In this document: positions 19,016 to 35,832 of the stretch, piece by piece
How the letters are laid out: each line of letters starts with the position of its first letter
How positions within the stretch are numbered: the stretch's first letter is position 1
From: Gammaproteobacteria bacterium
Lineage (GTDB): Bacteria > Pseudomonadota > Gammaproteobacteria > Steroidobacterales > PWYM01
Assembly: GCA_007693855.1 (NCBI GenBank)
Contig: RECU01000107.1
Span: forward strand, 1-50,889
Direction: 5' to 3'
Length of the DNA: 50,889 nucleotides
Program-made: the position numbers and the translations under genes
Notes under the pieces: model-generated
Told to the model about the DNA's origin: nothing
The model's database searches: none
Seen by the model: the letters and a program-made list of their open reading frames with translations, nothing else

Positions 19016-19024
19016 ATTGTAACA
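19016..19024 (-). promoter_or_regulatory. Candidate extended -10 promoter for the nuo operon
   Basis: On the minus strand TGTTACAAT reads as an extended -10 element (TGn followed by TACAAT). No good -35 is visible at the right distance. It would place the start of transcription about 35 nt before nuoA, in the gap after tRNA-Leu. Confidence 0.4.
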
Positions 19025-19039
19025 GGCGAGCGCATTGCC

Positions 19040-19064
19040 GCGACATCACCTCCGGTGATATCGC
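19040..19064 (-). other. Strong hairpin between tRNA-Leu and nuoA
   Basis: An 11-bp stem, GCGATATCACC with GGTGATGTCGC (one G-U pair), with a 3-nt GGA loop on the minus strand. No U-tract follows, so it is not a standard intrinsic terminator. It may be a processing or stability element after the tRNA, or part of the nuoA upstream region. Confidence 0.5.
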
Positions 19065-19088
19065 GACGTTGACGCGGGTAGTCGTGTG

Positions 19089-19173
19089 TGGTGCCGACGG
19101 CCGGACTCGAACCGGCACGGCTTTCGCCACTGCCCCCTCAAGACAGCGTGTCTACCAATTCCACCACGTCGGC
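19089..19173 (-). tRNA. tRNA-Leu (GAG)
   Basis: An 85-nt class II tRNA with CCA encoded, a long variable arm and the leucine 5' pattern GCCGACGTGGTGGAATTGG. The anticodon loop TTGAGGG gives GAG, reading CUC and CUU. It lies between secG and nuoA on the same strand, the common gammaproteobacterial arrangement. Confidence 0.95.
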
Positions 19174-19219
19174 ATATGCAACCCTAGAGAACGCAACGAA
19201 CATCGACCGCGCATTGCGC

Positions 19220-19603
19220 TCAGTCGAGGCTCGGCACCTCGTCTTCCTCGTCCCGCAACGGTGGCTGCTCGAGCTCCGGCAGATCGCCGGGAATCGGTGT
19301 AATCACCGTCTCCCGATCGCGAGTACCGGCACCGGGCACGGCCTGTTCCATCAGGCTCGCCGGCTCCGAGCGTTGGCCGCTGAAAAACGCCAGCGTCAGG
19401 CTGGAGAGGAAAAACATCGTCGCCAGCACGGCGGTGCTGCGCGACATGAAATTGGCCGATCCGCGTGAACCGAATACCGTGCCCGAGGCACCAGCGCCAA
19501 AGGCCGCACCTGCTTCGGCACCCTTACCACGCTGCAGCAGCACGAGACCGACAATCAGCACGGCGATCAGTACATGAGTGACCAGTACGACAGTCTGTAA
19601 CAT
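19220..19603 (-). CDS. secG: Preprotein translocase subunit SecG
   Basis: 127 residues, the small auxiliary subunit of the SecYEG channel. Two transmembrane helices are seen: VVLVTHVLIAVLIVGLVLLQ and STAVLATMFFLSSLTLAFF. They are joined by the conserved GKGAEAGAAFG ... GSRGSANFMSR loop. The C-terminal tail is long, acidic and proline-rich (ending EDEVPSLD), as in many GC-rich relatives. It starts 10 nt after the tpiA stop and precedes tRNA-Leu. Confidence 0.95.
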   Translation of the reverse strand: MLQTVVLVTHVLIAVLIVGLVLLQRGKGAEAGAAFGAGASGTVFGSRGSANFMSRSTAVLATMFFLSSLTLAFFSGQRSEPASLMEQAVPGAGTRDRETVITPIPGDLPELEQPPLRDEEDEVPSLD

Positions 19604-19613
19604 TACGAACCCG

Positions 19614-20366
19614 TCAGGCCGCAGCGCGGCAGATATTCAGAAACTCCTCGGCCTTGAGCGATGCACCACCGACCAGGCCGCCGTCCACGTCCGGCTGGGA
19701 GAAAAGTATCCGGGCATTGTCTGCCTTGACACTCCCGCCGTAGAGGATCCGGAGCGAATCGGCAATTCTAGCATCAATTCCTGCGATCTTCCCACGCAAA
19801 TACGCGTGAACAGCCTGCGCCTGCTCGGGCGTGGCCGTGTGACCGGTGCCGATCGCCCAGACCGGCTCGTAGGCCAGCACCGCGCGTGACAGCGACGCCA
19901 CGCCGGCCTCGGCAATCACCGCGTCGAGCTGGCGGGCCACGACCGTTTCCGTCTGACCCGCCTCACGCTCCTGCAGGGTCTCGCCAACGCACAGCACCGG
20001 CACCAGCCCGGCGGCCTCGGCGGCGATGAATTTGCGGGCCACCACAGCATCGTCCTCACCATATAGCGCGCGACGCTCGGAATGACCCACGAGCACATGC
20101 GTGACCCCACAATCTGCGAGCATCGCGCCGGACACCTCGCCGGTAAAGGCGCCCGAGGCCTGGTGGCTCAGGTTCTGCGCCCCCACGACGAGCGCCGCGT
20201 CGCCCGCCTCGGCAATGACCTCCGCCAGGTAAACGAACGGCGGGCAGACCAGCACCTCACAGGGCAGGCCCGCACGCACGCCGGCCGCCACGGCGTGCAC
20301 CAGCTCGCTGTTGGCGTGACGCGAACCGTGCATTTTCCAGTTTCCGGCGACCAGTGGCGTTCTCAT
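19614..20366 (-). CDS. tpiA: Triosephosphate isomerase
   Basis: 250 residues, the glycolytic enzyme that interconverts dihydroxyacetone phosphate and glyceraldehyde 3-phosphate. Catalytic residues are visible: N9 and K11 in GNWKMHG, H95 in VGHSERR and E167 in AYEPVWAIGTG. The flexible loop and the phosphate-binding segment LYGGSVKADN follow. The complete TIM barrel has normal length. It is the gene immediately upstream of secG. Confidence 0.97.
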   Translation of the reverse strand: MRTPLVAGNWKMHGSRHANSELVHAVAAGVRAGLPCEVLVCPPFVYLAEVIAEAGDAALVVGAQNLSHQASGAFTGEVSGAMLADCGVTHVLVGHSERRALYGEDDAVVARKFIAAEAAGLVPVLCVGETLQEREAGQTETVVARQLDAVIAEAGVASLSRAVLAYEPVWAIGTGHTATPEQAQAVHAYLRGKIAGIDARIADSLRILYGGSVKADNARILFSQPDVDGGLVGGASLKAEEFLNICRAAA

Positions 20367-20452
20367 GGCTTATGGGTATCCCGCAGTCGGATGGCTTGGC
20401 GGCTGACTGGCTGACCCTCCCGCCGGCGCGGCGAGAGGATAGACAGGCGCCG

Positions 20453-21807
20453 TCAGGAAATCAATTGCGCCGGGCCGCTCGCCGCGGCCTCGCGAACGGC
20501 GTCGGCAATCTGTGCGGCAAAGTGCCGTATCTCGCCGTCACTCTCGCCTTCGACCATGACGCGGATCACCGGCTCTGTCCCGGAGGGGCGCAGCACAACC
20601 CGTCCCCGGTCGCCCAGCGTGCGCTCCACGTCCAGCACCGCCTCGCGCACACCGCCAGCCTCATCGAGCACCAGCGGCTGGTCCAGGCGGACGTTGACGA
20701 GTACCTGGGGCAGGCGCTCCATCCCTGCGGCCAGCTCATCGAGCCCACGACCCGTGCGGCGCATCACCGCCAGCACCTGCAAGGCCGCGATGAGTCCATC
20801 CCCTGTGGTGGTCCGGTCAAGACACAGCAAGTGCCCCGACGTTTCACCGCCAAGAATACCGCCGGAAGCCTGCAGCATCGAGAGCACATGACGGTCACCG
20901 ACCTTCGCACGCTGAAAGCCGATACCCGCGCCAAGCAAGGCACGCTCGAGACCGAGGTTGCTCATGACGGTCCCGACCACCGGACCCCGCAGCTCGCCTG
21001 TAGAGCGTCTGTCAATCGCCAGGATATACAATAACTGATCGCCATCGATCACATTGCCCTTGTTATCCACCATCACCAGGCGATCGCCATCGCCATCAAG
21101 CGCGATCCCCAGATCGGCCCGTACCCCAGGCACAGTCATCTGCAGCAGATCAGGACGGGTCGAGCCGCAACCGGCATTGATGTTGCGACCATTCGGCGAG
21201 CAGCCGACCGGCACGAGGTCGGCCTCGAGCTCGGCGAGGACTCGCGGCGCCACCTTGTAGGCGGCGCCATGCGCGCAGTCGATGACCACCTTGATGCCGG
21301 CCAGGTCCTGGTCCGCGGGGAAGCTCGCGCGACAGAACTCCTGGTACATGCTCCGTGCACGGGTGGCGATCTCCGCCTTGCCGAGCGAGCTGGAGTCGCG
21401 TGTCCGCGGCACACCATCGAGCGCGGCTTCGATGCGCGCCTCAAGCTCATCCGAGAGCTTGAGGCCATGGCGATCGAAGAACTTGATGCCGTTGTCGTCG
21501 TACGCATTGTGTGAGGCGCTGATGACTACGCCGAAGTCCGCATTCAACGCCTGTGTGAGATAGGCGATGCCGGGCGTCGGTAACGGCCCCAACAGTCCCA
21601 CATCGAGCCCGGAGGCCACAAACCCGGCCTCAAGGGCCGACTCGAACATGTACCCCGACACCCGGGTGTCCTTGCCGATCAGCACCGAGCCACCGGAGGG
21701 CGCAAGCACCGACGCCGCCGCGCTGGCAAGACGCAACGCGAAATCCACCGTCATCGGCGGCTCGCCCACCCGGCCACGAATACCATCGGTTCCAAAATAC
21801 TGACGTG

Positions 21808-21811
<4 letters not shown>
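20453..21811 (-). CDS. glmM: Phosphoglucosamine mutase
   Basis: 452 residues. It converts glucosamine 6-phosphate to glucosamine 1-phosphate on the way to UDP-N-acetylglucosamine. MTRQYFGTDGIRG is the typical N-terminus; the phosphoserine is S100 in ISASHNAYDDNG; the metal loop is DGDGDRL; the C-terminal phosphate-binding loop is RPSGTEP. The true ATG at 21811 overlaps the folP stop as ATGA. Confidence 0.97.
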
Positions 21812-22677
<866 letters not shown>

Positions 22678-22686
22678 TCCCCCCCC

Positions 22687-22717
22687 AAAAAGACGAAAGG
22701 CCCCGAGGGGCCTTTCG
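22687..22717 (-). terminator. Intrinsic terminator between ftsH and folP
   Basis: An 11-bp perfect stem, CGAAAGGCCCC with GGGGCCTTTCG, at 22694-22717 with a minimal loop. On the minus strand it is followed by UC and five U, 25 nt past the ftsH stop. It should end much of the ftsH transcript before folP. The folP ribosome-binding site begins immediately after the U-run. Confidence 0.85.
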
Positions 22718-22741
22718 CGCGCAGGCTGCCTGCCATATCAC

Positions 22742-24667
<1,926 letters not shown>

Positions 24668-24844
24668 CGACTTACCCTCGCTGACGCCGCGTTCCCTGCG
24701 GCTCGGTTGCTGGTGCCGGCTGGCCCACGAGGACCACCCACTCGAAAATCGTACGGCGCGCGCCCGCGCATACCTTATCTGACACTACACGATGCAATAG
24801 GTTCTCGCCACCGCACCGCCCACGTTCTCAATGCGCAACGCCGG

Positions 24845-25474
24845 TCACTCAGCTGTGCGCAACCCACGGGCCACCAGGTAGGTCTCGCGACTGTCGGCGC
24901 GCGATGCGCCGGGCTTGCGAACACGGACCTGGCTGAAACTGCCACGGCACTCCCGGACGAACTCGTCGAATCCCTCGCCGTGGAACAACTTGGTGACGAA
25001 GTCGCCGCCCGGGCACAGCGTGCGTCGTGCGAACTCCAGCGCCAATTCCGCCAGCAGCATGGCACGCGGCTGATCCACCGCGCGGGTACCGCTCAGATTT
25101 GGCGCCATATCCGACAACACCACGTCCACACCGCGCCCGTCCAGGACCTCCAGCAGCAGCGCCAGCACTTCATCAGTAGTGAAGTCGCCCTGGAGAATTT
25201 CAACCCCCGCCAGTGCATCCATGGGCAAGACATCCAGGGCAAACACCTGGCCGCGACCCTCGAGCCGCCGCGCTGCGTACTGGCTCCAGCCGCCCGGCGC
25301 GGCACCCAGGTCGACCACGACCTGACCGGGACGCAGCAAGCGGTCCCGCTGGTCAATCTCTTCGAGTTTGAACACCGCCCGGGACCGCCAGCCCTCACTG
25401 CGTGCGCGCTTGGTCCATGGGTCCTGCGCCTGACGCCGTAACCAGCGCTGACTGCTTGAACTGCGCCGTGGCAT
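24845..25474 (-). CDS. rlmE: 23S rRNA (uridine-2'-O)-methyltransferase RlmE
   Basis: 209 residues, the heat-shock methyltransferase that modifies U2552 of 23S rRNA. The SAM site is VVDLGAAPGGWSQY (53-66), and the K-D-K-E catalytic set is K36, D122, K162 and E197. The ATG at 25474 (MPRRSSSSQRWL) has GGGAG 7 nt upstream; longer frames are not conserved. It is upstream of ftsH on the same strand, and yhbY is divergent. Confidence 0.95.
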   Translation of the reverse strand: MPRRSSSSQRWLRRQAQDPWTKRARSEGWRSRAVFKLEEIDQRDRLLRPGQVVVDLGAAPGGWSQYAARRLEGRGQVFALDVLPMDALAGVEILQGDFTTDEVLALLLEVLDGRGVDVVLSDMAPNLSGTRAVDQPRAMLLAELALEFARRTLCPGGDFVTKLFHGEGFDEFVRECRGSFSQVRVRKPGASRADSRETYLVARGLRTAE

Positions 25475-25602
25475 CAGCAGACTCCCTGAATCTCCGGTTG
25501 CTGCTTGCATGTCATCGGATACGCCCCGAGCACTTCAGCGGATGCAAGCGAAAGCGATGCGTGCGAAACTCCGCTTCCCATGAACCTTTCCGGCGCGATC
25601 CA

Positions 25603-25905
25603 ATGACGCTGCTCAGCGACACCCAGAAGAAATATCTCCGCAGTCTCGGCCACGACCTCAAGCCTGTGCTGATGGTGGGCGGTAACGGCATTACGCCGGC
25701 GCTGTTGCGGGAGGCGGAGATCACTCTCGACAGCCACGAACTGATCAAGGTACGCCTGCGGGTGGGCGACCGGGACGCCCGCGACACCGCAATCGCTGCG
25801 ATCGTCGACGCCACAGGTGCCACGCTGGTGCAGCGCATCGGCCACGTCGCCCTGCTCTACCGCCGCCATCCCGAACAGCCTGGCATCATCCTGCCCTCTG
25901 GCTGA
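25603..25905 (+). CDS. yhbY: Ribosome-associated RNA-binding protein YhbY
   Basis: 100 residues consisting of one CRS1-YhbY (CRM) domain, which binds pre-ribosomal RNA. MTLLSDTQKKYLRSLGHDLKP, shortened here as its opening motif, is followed by MVGGNGIT, the GxxG-like loop of the fold, and LIKVRLRVGD. The ATG at 25603 fits the family length; the frame is open upstream but is not conserved. It is divergent from rlmE and converges on greA with a 19-nt gap. Confidence 0.93.
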   Translation: MTLLSDTQKKYLRSLGHDLKPVLMVGGNGITPALLREAEITLDSHELIKVRLRVGDRDARDTAIAAIVDATGATLVQRIGHVALLYRRHPEQPGIILPSG

Positions 25906-25924
25906 CGCGCCGCTCCGCGGCACG

Positions 25925-26400
25925 TCAGACGTAGCGGACTTCCAGGATCTCGAAGCGCTTGGCGCCCCCTGGCGCATTGACCTCGACCTCGTCGCCCTCT
26001 TCCTTGCCGATCAGCGCACGGGCGATCGGCGAGCTGATCGAGATCAGTCCCTGCTTGCTGTCGGCCTCGTCGTCACCGACGATCTGGTAGGTCACGTCGC
26101 GACCGTCGTGTTCATCGTGCAGCACGACGGTCGTACCGAAAACCACCTTGCCCCGGTTATCGAGTTGCGTGACATCGATGATCTGGGCGTTGGACAACTT
26201 CGCCTCGATCTCGCCGATCCGCCCCTCGATGAAGCCCTGCTGTTCCTTGGCCGCGTGGTATTCGGCGTTCTCCTTGAGGTCGCCGTGCGCGCGCGCCTCC
26301 GCGATCGCGGCGATGACGCGCGGACGCTCGCTGGTTTTCAGACGCTTGAGTTCCTCGCGAAGCTGTTCGGCGCCCCGCAAGGTCAATGGCACCCGCTGGC

Positions 26401-26404
<4 letters not shown>
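25925..26404 (-). CDS. greA: Transcription elongation factor GreA
   Basis: 159 residues. It rescues backtracked RNA polymerase by stimulating transcript cleavage. The N-terminal coiled coil carries the acidic tip motif [14 protein letters not shown]. The C-terminal FKBP-like domain contains [18 protein letters not shown]. The start ATG overlaps the carB stop as ATGA, so greA is translated behind carB, a common gammaproteobacterial arrangement. Confidence 0.96.
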
Positions 26405-29625
<3,221 letters not shown>

Positions 29626-29648
29626 GCTGGATGATCTCTCGCGTGGTG

Positions 29649-30809
29649 TCAGCGCGTACCGGCGCCCGCGGTGCGGGCGGCGCGGTGGCGGCGCATCAGC
29701 GCCGTGAAACGCTCGAACAGGGGTCGCAGGTCGTGCGGGCCGGGGCTTGCCTCAGGATGTCCCTGGAAACCAAACGCCGGACAGTCGGTGCGCTCGATGC
29801 CCTGCAGACTGCCGTCGAACAGGGAACGATGGGTGGCGCGCAGATTATCGGGGAGGCTGCCCTCGTCGACCGCAAAGCCGTGGTTCTGGCTGCTGATCAT
29901 CACCCGACCGCTGTCGAGTTCCTGGACCGGATGATTGGCGCCATGATGACCGAACTTCATCTTCAGGGTCCGTGCGCCACTGGCCAGGCCAAGCAGTTGA
30001 TGGCCGAGACAGATCCCGAACAGCGGTACGCCTGCGGCCATCACTTCCCGTGCGGCGTCGATTGCGTAGCTGCAGGGCTCCGGGTCGCCCGGACCATTGG
30101 ACAGAAACACCCCGTCAGGCGCCATGCCCAGCACTTCGCTGGCAGGTGTCTGGGCACGGACCACGGTCACCCGGCAGCCGGCATCGACCAGCAGCCGCAG
30201 GATGTTGCGCTTGATGCCGAAGTCGTAGGCGACCACGTGCAGCGCGGCCTGGCGTTGCAGGCTCATGGGCCGCGCTTCGGGAAAACTCGAGCCCTGGTTC
30301 CACTGGTAGGCCTGCGCGGTGGTCACGACACGGGCGAGGTCCATCCCCTTCAGGCCCGGGAATTTACGCGCGGCGGCCACCGCCTCATCGGCGCTGGCAT
30401 CGGCACCGGCGATAATGCAACCCGACTGCGCTCCCTTGTCACGCAGCAGCCGCGTCAGCCGCCGCGTGTCGATATCGGCGATGGCCACCACGCGCGCCCG
30501 ACGCAGAAATTCATCAAGCGGCCATTCCGAGCGCCAGCTGCTGGTCACCATGGACATGTCGCGGATCACCAGGCCCGAGGCATGGATCTGGCCAGACTCC
30601 ATGTCCTCGCTGTTGGTCCCGACATTGCCGATATGCGGATAGGTCAGGGTCACGATCTGACGGCAGTAGGAGGGATCCGTGAGGATCTCCTGATAGCCGG
30701 TCAATGCGGTGTTGAACACCACTTCGCCGATCGTACGACCGGGACTGCCTACCGAGAGGCCGCGGAAGACCGTGCCGTCTTCCAGTGCGAGGATGGCGGG
30801 TTCTGTCAC
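29649..30809 (-). CDS. carA: Carbamoyl phosphate synthase small (glutaminase) subunit
   Basis: 386 residues, a class I glutamine amidotransferase that supplies ammonia to CarB. The catalytic triad is C267 in GICLGHQ, and H351 and E353 in [11 protein letters not shown]. The N-terminal half has LEDGTVFRG and [12 protein letters not shown]. The start codon is GTG at 30809; GGAG lies 11 nt upstream. The leader is unusual, with a terminator-like hairpin and a tandem repeat between the candidate promoter and the start. Confidence 0.96.
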   Translation of the reverse strand: MTEPAILALEDGTVFRGLSVGSPGRTIGEVVFNTALTGYQEILTDPSYCRQIVTLTYPHIGNVGTNSEDMESGQIHASGLVIRDMSMVTSSWRSEWPLDEFLRRARVVAIADIDTRRLTRLLRDKGAQSGCIIAGADASADEAVAAARKFPGLKGMDLARVVTTAQAYQWNQGSSFPEARPMSLQRQAALHVVAYDFGIKRNILRLLVDAGCRVTVVRAQTPASEVLGMAPDGVFLSNGPGDPEPCSYAIDAAREVMAAGVPLFGICLGHQLLGLASGARTLKMKFGHHGANHPVQELDSGRVMISSQNHGFAVDEGSLPDNLRATHRSLFDGSLQGIERTDCPAFGFQGHPEASPGPHDLRPLFERFTALMRRHRAARTAGAGTR

Positions 30810-30824
30810 TTTTTCTGGAACTCC

Positions 30825-30859
30825 AGTCGGTTTTCCGTGGGCAGTCAGTTTCCGTGGGC
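30825..30859 (-). repeat. Tandem direct repeat in the carA leader
   Basis: Two adjacent copies of a 17-18 nt unit (plus-strand form AGTCGGTTTTCCGTGGGC at 30825-30842 and AGTCAGTTTCCGTGGGC at 30843-30859). They differ by one substitution and one T. They lie between the leader hairpin and the carA start. Confidence 0.8.
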
Positions 30860-30864
30860 GCGCG

Positions 30865-30893
30865 AAAAAGCACCACCTTGCCAGGGGTGGCGC
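30865..30893 (-). terminator. Intrinsic-terminator hairpin in the carA leader (attenuator or dapB terminator)
   Basis: On the minus strand an 8-bp stem, GCGCCACC with GGTGGTGC (one G-U pair), an 8-nt loop and five U residues. It lies 91 nt past the dapB stop and 56 nt before carA. If the promoter at 30939-30966 is real, this hairpin is inside the carAB leader and would have to be read through or controlled. Confidence 0.7.
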
Positions 30894-30938
30894 GTTCCTG
30901 ACTCGTCATCGTGAATACGGAATGCAGGCTGGGCTGAT

Positions 30939-30966
30939 ATTGTAGTGCAGCGAGGGCGGCTGTGCA
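30939..30966 (-). promoter_or_regulatory. Candidate carAB promoter
   Basis: Minus strand TGCACA (30961-30966), a 16-nt spacer and TACAAT (30939-30944), just after the dapB stop. The -10 is good and the -35 matches four of six consensus bases. It implies a leader of about 120 nt before carA. Confidence 0.5.
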
Positions 30967-30983
30967 CCCGCCCGGAAGTCGAT

Positions 30984-31808
30984 TCAGCCGGCCAGGCCCA
31001 GCACGTCCCGCATGTCGTACAGGCCGGGCGGTCGCTCGGCCAGCCAGGCCGCCGCGCGCAGCGCGCCGCGCGCGAACACGGCGCGATCCACCGCACGGTG
31101 GGTCAATTCCAGGCGCTCTTCGTCTGCGGCGAACACCACCGTGTGGTCACCGACGATGCTGCCAGCCCGCACCACCGCGAAGCCGATGTGCCCCGGCGCG
31201 CGTGCGCCAGTCTGCCCGTGCCGACTCCAGTCCGCGAGCCCGTCGAGCGTCCTGCCGCGGGCCTGGGCCACCGCCTCGCCCAGCGCCAGCGCCGTCCCTG
31301 ACGGGGCGTCGACCTTACCGCGATGGTGCGCCTCAAGGATCTCAGCGTCGTAATCTTCACCCAGACGCCCGGCCAGCAGCCGCGTGGCCTCGGTGAGCAG
31401 GGTAACCCCGACACTGAAATTGCGCGCGTAGACGACGGGGAGGCTGCGCGCGGTGTCCCCGAGCAGGGTCTGACCCTCGGAGGTCAGGCCGGTCGTGCCG
31501 AGCACCAGCGCGACACCAGTCGCCCGGCACGCCTGCAGGTGCGCCGGCGTCGCGGCCGCAAGGGTGAAGTCGATCGCCACCTGCGCCCCGGACAGCGCCG
31601 CCTCGGGCTCGGCAACCACCCGCACGCCTGGCGGCAGGTCCGCACACAGGCTCGAGACGTCATGACCCAGCGCCGGGTCGCCGGCAGCGGCAAGGGCGCC
31701 GCAGAGGCGGAAGCGCTCGGGCTGAGCGGCGATCAGCGCCAGCAGCGCCCGGCCCATCCGGCCGGTGGCCCCGAACACAGCGATATTGACGGGAGAGGCC
31801 TCAGCCAC
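30984..31808 (-). CDS. dapB: 4-hydroxy-tetrahydrodipicolinate reductase
   Basis: 274 residues, an NAD(P)H-dependent step of lysine and diaminopimelate synthesis. The N-terminal Rossmann motif is [11 protein letters not shown]. The catalytic region is [16 protein letters not shown] with the conserved His-His and Lys, and the substrate loop is ARNFSVGV. The start is a GTG at 31808 overlapping the dnaJ stop by 8 nt (GTGGCTGA), with GAGAG inside dnaJ as ribosome-binding site. dapB therefore appears coupled to the chaperone operon. Confidence 0.95.
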   Translation of the reverse strand: MAEASPVNIAVFGATGRMGRALLALIAAQPERFRLCGALAAAGDPALGHDVSSLCADLPPGVRVVAEPEAALSGAQVAIDFTLAAATPAHLQACRATGVALVLGTTGLTSEGQTLLGDTARSLPVVYARNFSVGVTLLTEATRLLAGRLGEDYDAEILEAHHRGKVDAPSGTALALGEAVAQARGRTLDGLADWSRHGQTGARAPGHIGFAVVRAGSIVGDHTVVFAADEERLELTHRAVDRAVFARGALRAAAWLAERPPGLYDMRDVLGLAG

Positions 31809-32943
31809 CGATGCTCTCGAAAAACCGCTTCACGCCGTCCATCCAGGAGCGCGAACGCGGATTGTGCTTTGCACCACCATGATGCAGCGCATCGTCGAAC
31901 TGCTGCAGCAGCTCCTTCTGCTCACCCGTCAGGTTGACCGGCGTCTCCACGGTGACACGGCAGTACAGGTCGCCCTGGGGCCCACCACGCACCGGTCGTA
32001 CGCCTTTACCCCGCATGCGGAAGGCTCGCCCGGATTGCGTCTCCGGCGGGATCTTGAGGGTCACGGAACCATCGAGGGTCGGCACCTCCACGCTGCCGCC
32101 GAGGGCAGCGGTGGTGAAGGCAACGGGCACTTCGCAGTGCAGATCGGCGCCCTCGCGCGAGAAGATGGCGTGAGGTTTGACGGCGATATCGACGTACAGG
32201 TCGCCCGGAGGCCCGCCATTGCGACCCGCCTCGCCTTCCCCGCTCAGGCGGATCCGGTCGCCGGTATCGACGCCAGGCGGCACCTTCACCGACAGCGTCT
32301 TGTCCCGGCGCACGCGGCCCCGGCCGCTACAGGCCGTGCAGGGATCCTTGATGATCCGCCCGGTACCGCGGCAGGTCGGGCAGGTCTGCTGCACCGAGAA
32401 AAAACCCTGCTGCATGCGCACCTGGCCGGCACCGTTGCAGGTCGGACAGGTGACGGGCTTGGTGCCCGGCTCGGCTCCCGTGCCCTCGCAGCGGCTGCAG
32501 TCTTCCTCGGCCGGAATGCGCAACTCGACCGTATCGCCGAACACCGCCTTCTCGAGATCGATCGCGAGCTCGTAGCGCAGGTCCGCCCCACGGTAGACGC
32601 CATTCCTGCCGCCCCGGCGTCCGCCGCCGAAAATATCCCCGAAAACATCACCGAAGATGTCGGCGAAGGCATCGCCGGAGGCACCGGCGCCCGGACCACC
32701 GCCGCGCCCCATGGACGCATCGAGACCTTCATGGCCGAACTGGTCATAGGTGGCCCGTCGGCGCTCGTCCGAGAGCACCTCGTAGGCTTCCTTGATCTCC
32801 TTGAACCGCGCCTCGGCTGCCGTATCGTCGGGGTTGCGATCAGGGTGGTTTTTCATCGCCAGGCGGCGATAGGCCTTCTTGAGTTCGTCCGCGGCGGCCC
32901 CGCGGCTGACACCCAGAACCTCGTAATAATCCCTTTTCGCCAT
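31801..32943 (-). CDS. dnaJ: Chaperone protein DnaJ
   Basis: 380 residues, the Hsp40 co-chaperone that stimulates DnaK ATPase. The J domain starts [15 protein letters not shown] with the HPD motif in KNHPDRNP. A Gly/Phe-rich linker with repeated FGD and FGG units follows. Four zinc-finger repeats are intact: [24 protein letters not shown] and CTACSGRG. The C-terminal substrate domain is complete. It follows dnaK after an 82-nt gap that contains a hairpin. Confidence 0.97.
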   Translation of the reverse strand: MAKRDYYEVLGVSRGAAADELKKAYRRLAMKNHPDRNPDDTAAEARFKEIKEAYEVLSDERRRATYDQFGHEGLDASMGRGGGPGAGASGDAFADIFGDVFGDIFGGGRRGGRNGVYRGADLRYELAIDLEKAVFGDTVELRIPAEEDCSRCEGTGAEPGTKPVTCPTCNGAGQVRMQQGFFSVQQTCPTCRGTGRIIKDPCTACSGRGRVRRDKTLSVKVPPGVDTGDRIRLSGEGEAGRNGGPPGDLYVDIAVKPHAIFSREGADLHCEVPVAFTTAALGGSVEVPTLDGSVTLKIPPETQSGRAFRMRGKGVRPVRGGPQGDLYCRVTVETPVNLTGEQKELLQQFDDALHHGGAKHNPRSRSWMDGVKRFFESIGG

Positions 32944-32970
32944 TGATCAGCTTCCGTTGCAGCGCCGTCG

Positions 32971-33008
32971 GGAGGCGACGCGACGGCCATGCAGGACGTC
33001 GCGCCTCC
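32971..33008 (-). other. Interrupted 12-bp hairpin between dnaK and dnaJ
   Basis: Plus-strand arms GGAGGCG and CGACG pair with CGTCG and CGCCTCC, with a 3-nt bulge and an 11-nt loop. No U-tract follows. It may adjust the dnaK to dnaJ expression ratio by partial termination or mRNA processing. Confidence 0.45.
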
Positions 33009-33025
33009 TCATCCGGGAAGTCCGG

Positions 33026-34969
<1,944 letters not shown>

Positions 34970-35031
34970 GATGTCTCTCCGTGTCTGCCGCGGCGCGTCG
35001 GCGCCACGGATGATCCTGTTCGTTACCCGCT

Positions 35032-35059
35032 AGATGGGGCGCGCCCGAGCCTTTTCAAG
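35032..35059 (-). promoter_or_regulatory. Sigma-32 (heat-shock) promoter of dnaK
   Basis: Minus strand CTTGAAA (35053-35059), a 13-nt spacer and CCCCATCT (35032-35039). This agrees fully with the RpoH consensus CTTGAAA-N(11-15)-CCCCATNT. It lies in the grpE-dnaK gap and predicts a leader of about 55 nt. Confidence 0.85.
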
Positions 35060-35105
35060 GCCGCGGCGGGCAGATTTTCGAGTGCGCAGCCGTGGCCCTG
35101 CTGGC

Positions 35106-35699
35106 CTAGCCCGGCATCTCGGCGGCCACCAGCACCCTGGCCGGACGCAGCAGCCGCTCGTGCAGCAGATAGCCTTTCTGGACCACGGTGATGACCGAGC
35201 CAGGCTCGGCATCCGGGGTCGGCACCATGCTCATGGCCTCGTGGAACTGCGGATCGAACGCCTCCCCTTGCGGATCGAGGGGCCGGACACCGGCTTTCTC
35301 GAGCACGTTCGACAACAGCTTGAGTGTGGCTTCCTGGCCCTCGACCAGCGCCCCGCCGGCGCCTTCACCCCGCGCGGCTTCCAGCCCCATCTCCAGGCTG
35401 TCGACCACCGCCAGCAACTCGCCTGCCAGCCGTTCCGCACCGAATTTCCGCGCATTTTCGACCTCGCGAGCCGAGCGCTTGCGCAGATTGTCGATCTCGG
35501 CGGCCAGCCGCAGGGCCTGCTCTCGCTGCGCCTGCGCGCGCGATTCGGCCTCCGCCAGCGCGGTCTCGAGTTCCGCGGTCGTAACCGCCCCGGCGTGCGA
35601 TCCCGGCTCCAGCACCTGGGTCTCGGCATACTCGTCGACGCCGCCGCCGGAGGCGGTCTCGTCGCCAGCATCGCGGCGGGGATCGTTCGGTTCGTTCAT
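35106..35699 (-). CDS. grpE: Nucleotide exchange factor GrpE
   Basis: 197 residues. It releases ADP from DnaK. An acidic, disordered N-terminus is followed by a long helix with coiled-coil heptads (ETALAEAESRAQAQREQALR, shortened as the start of the helix). The family core is ENARKFGAERLAGELLAVVDSLE, and the beta-wing ends GYLLHERLLRPARVLVA. The ATG at 35699 (MNEPNDPRR) has GGGAGG just upstream. It lies between hrcA and dnaK. Confidence 0.95.
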   Translation of the reverse strand: MNEPNDPRRDAGDETASGGGVDEYAETQVLEPGSHAGAVTTAELETALAEAESRAQAQREQALRLAAEIDNLRKRSAREVENARKFGAERLAGELLAVVDSLEMGLEAARGEGAGGALVEGQEATLKLLSNVLEKAGVRPLDPQGEAFDPQFHEAMSMVPTPDAEPGSVITVVQKGYLLHERLLRPARVLVAAEMPG

Positions 35700-35780
35700 G
35701 GTTCCTCCCAACAGGCAGCCGAACTGCGCCGAGCACGGGCGCAGCCTGCAGAATCAACAACTTCTGGTATCAATTGGCGG

Positions 35781-35808
35781 ACATTGGGCCGGCAGCGGGG
35801 TTTTCAAG
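35781..35808 (-). promoter_or_regulatory. Sigma-32 (heat-shock) promoter of grpE
   Basis: Minus strand CTTGAAA (35802-35808), a 13-nt spacer and CCCAATGT (35781-35788), one mismatch from the RpoH -10 consensus CCCCATNT. It lies between hrcA and grpE, about 75 nt upstream of grpE. Confidence 0.75.
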
Positions 35809-35832
35809 CCCCCGGCGTCACGCCAGTGGTCG

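Noticed and set aside
24668-24844. Sigma-32 promoter before ftsH
   Set aside because: No CTTGAAA with a CCCCAT-like partner is present; only weak -10-like sequences are seen.
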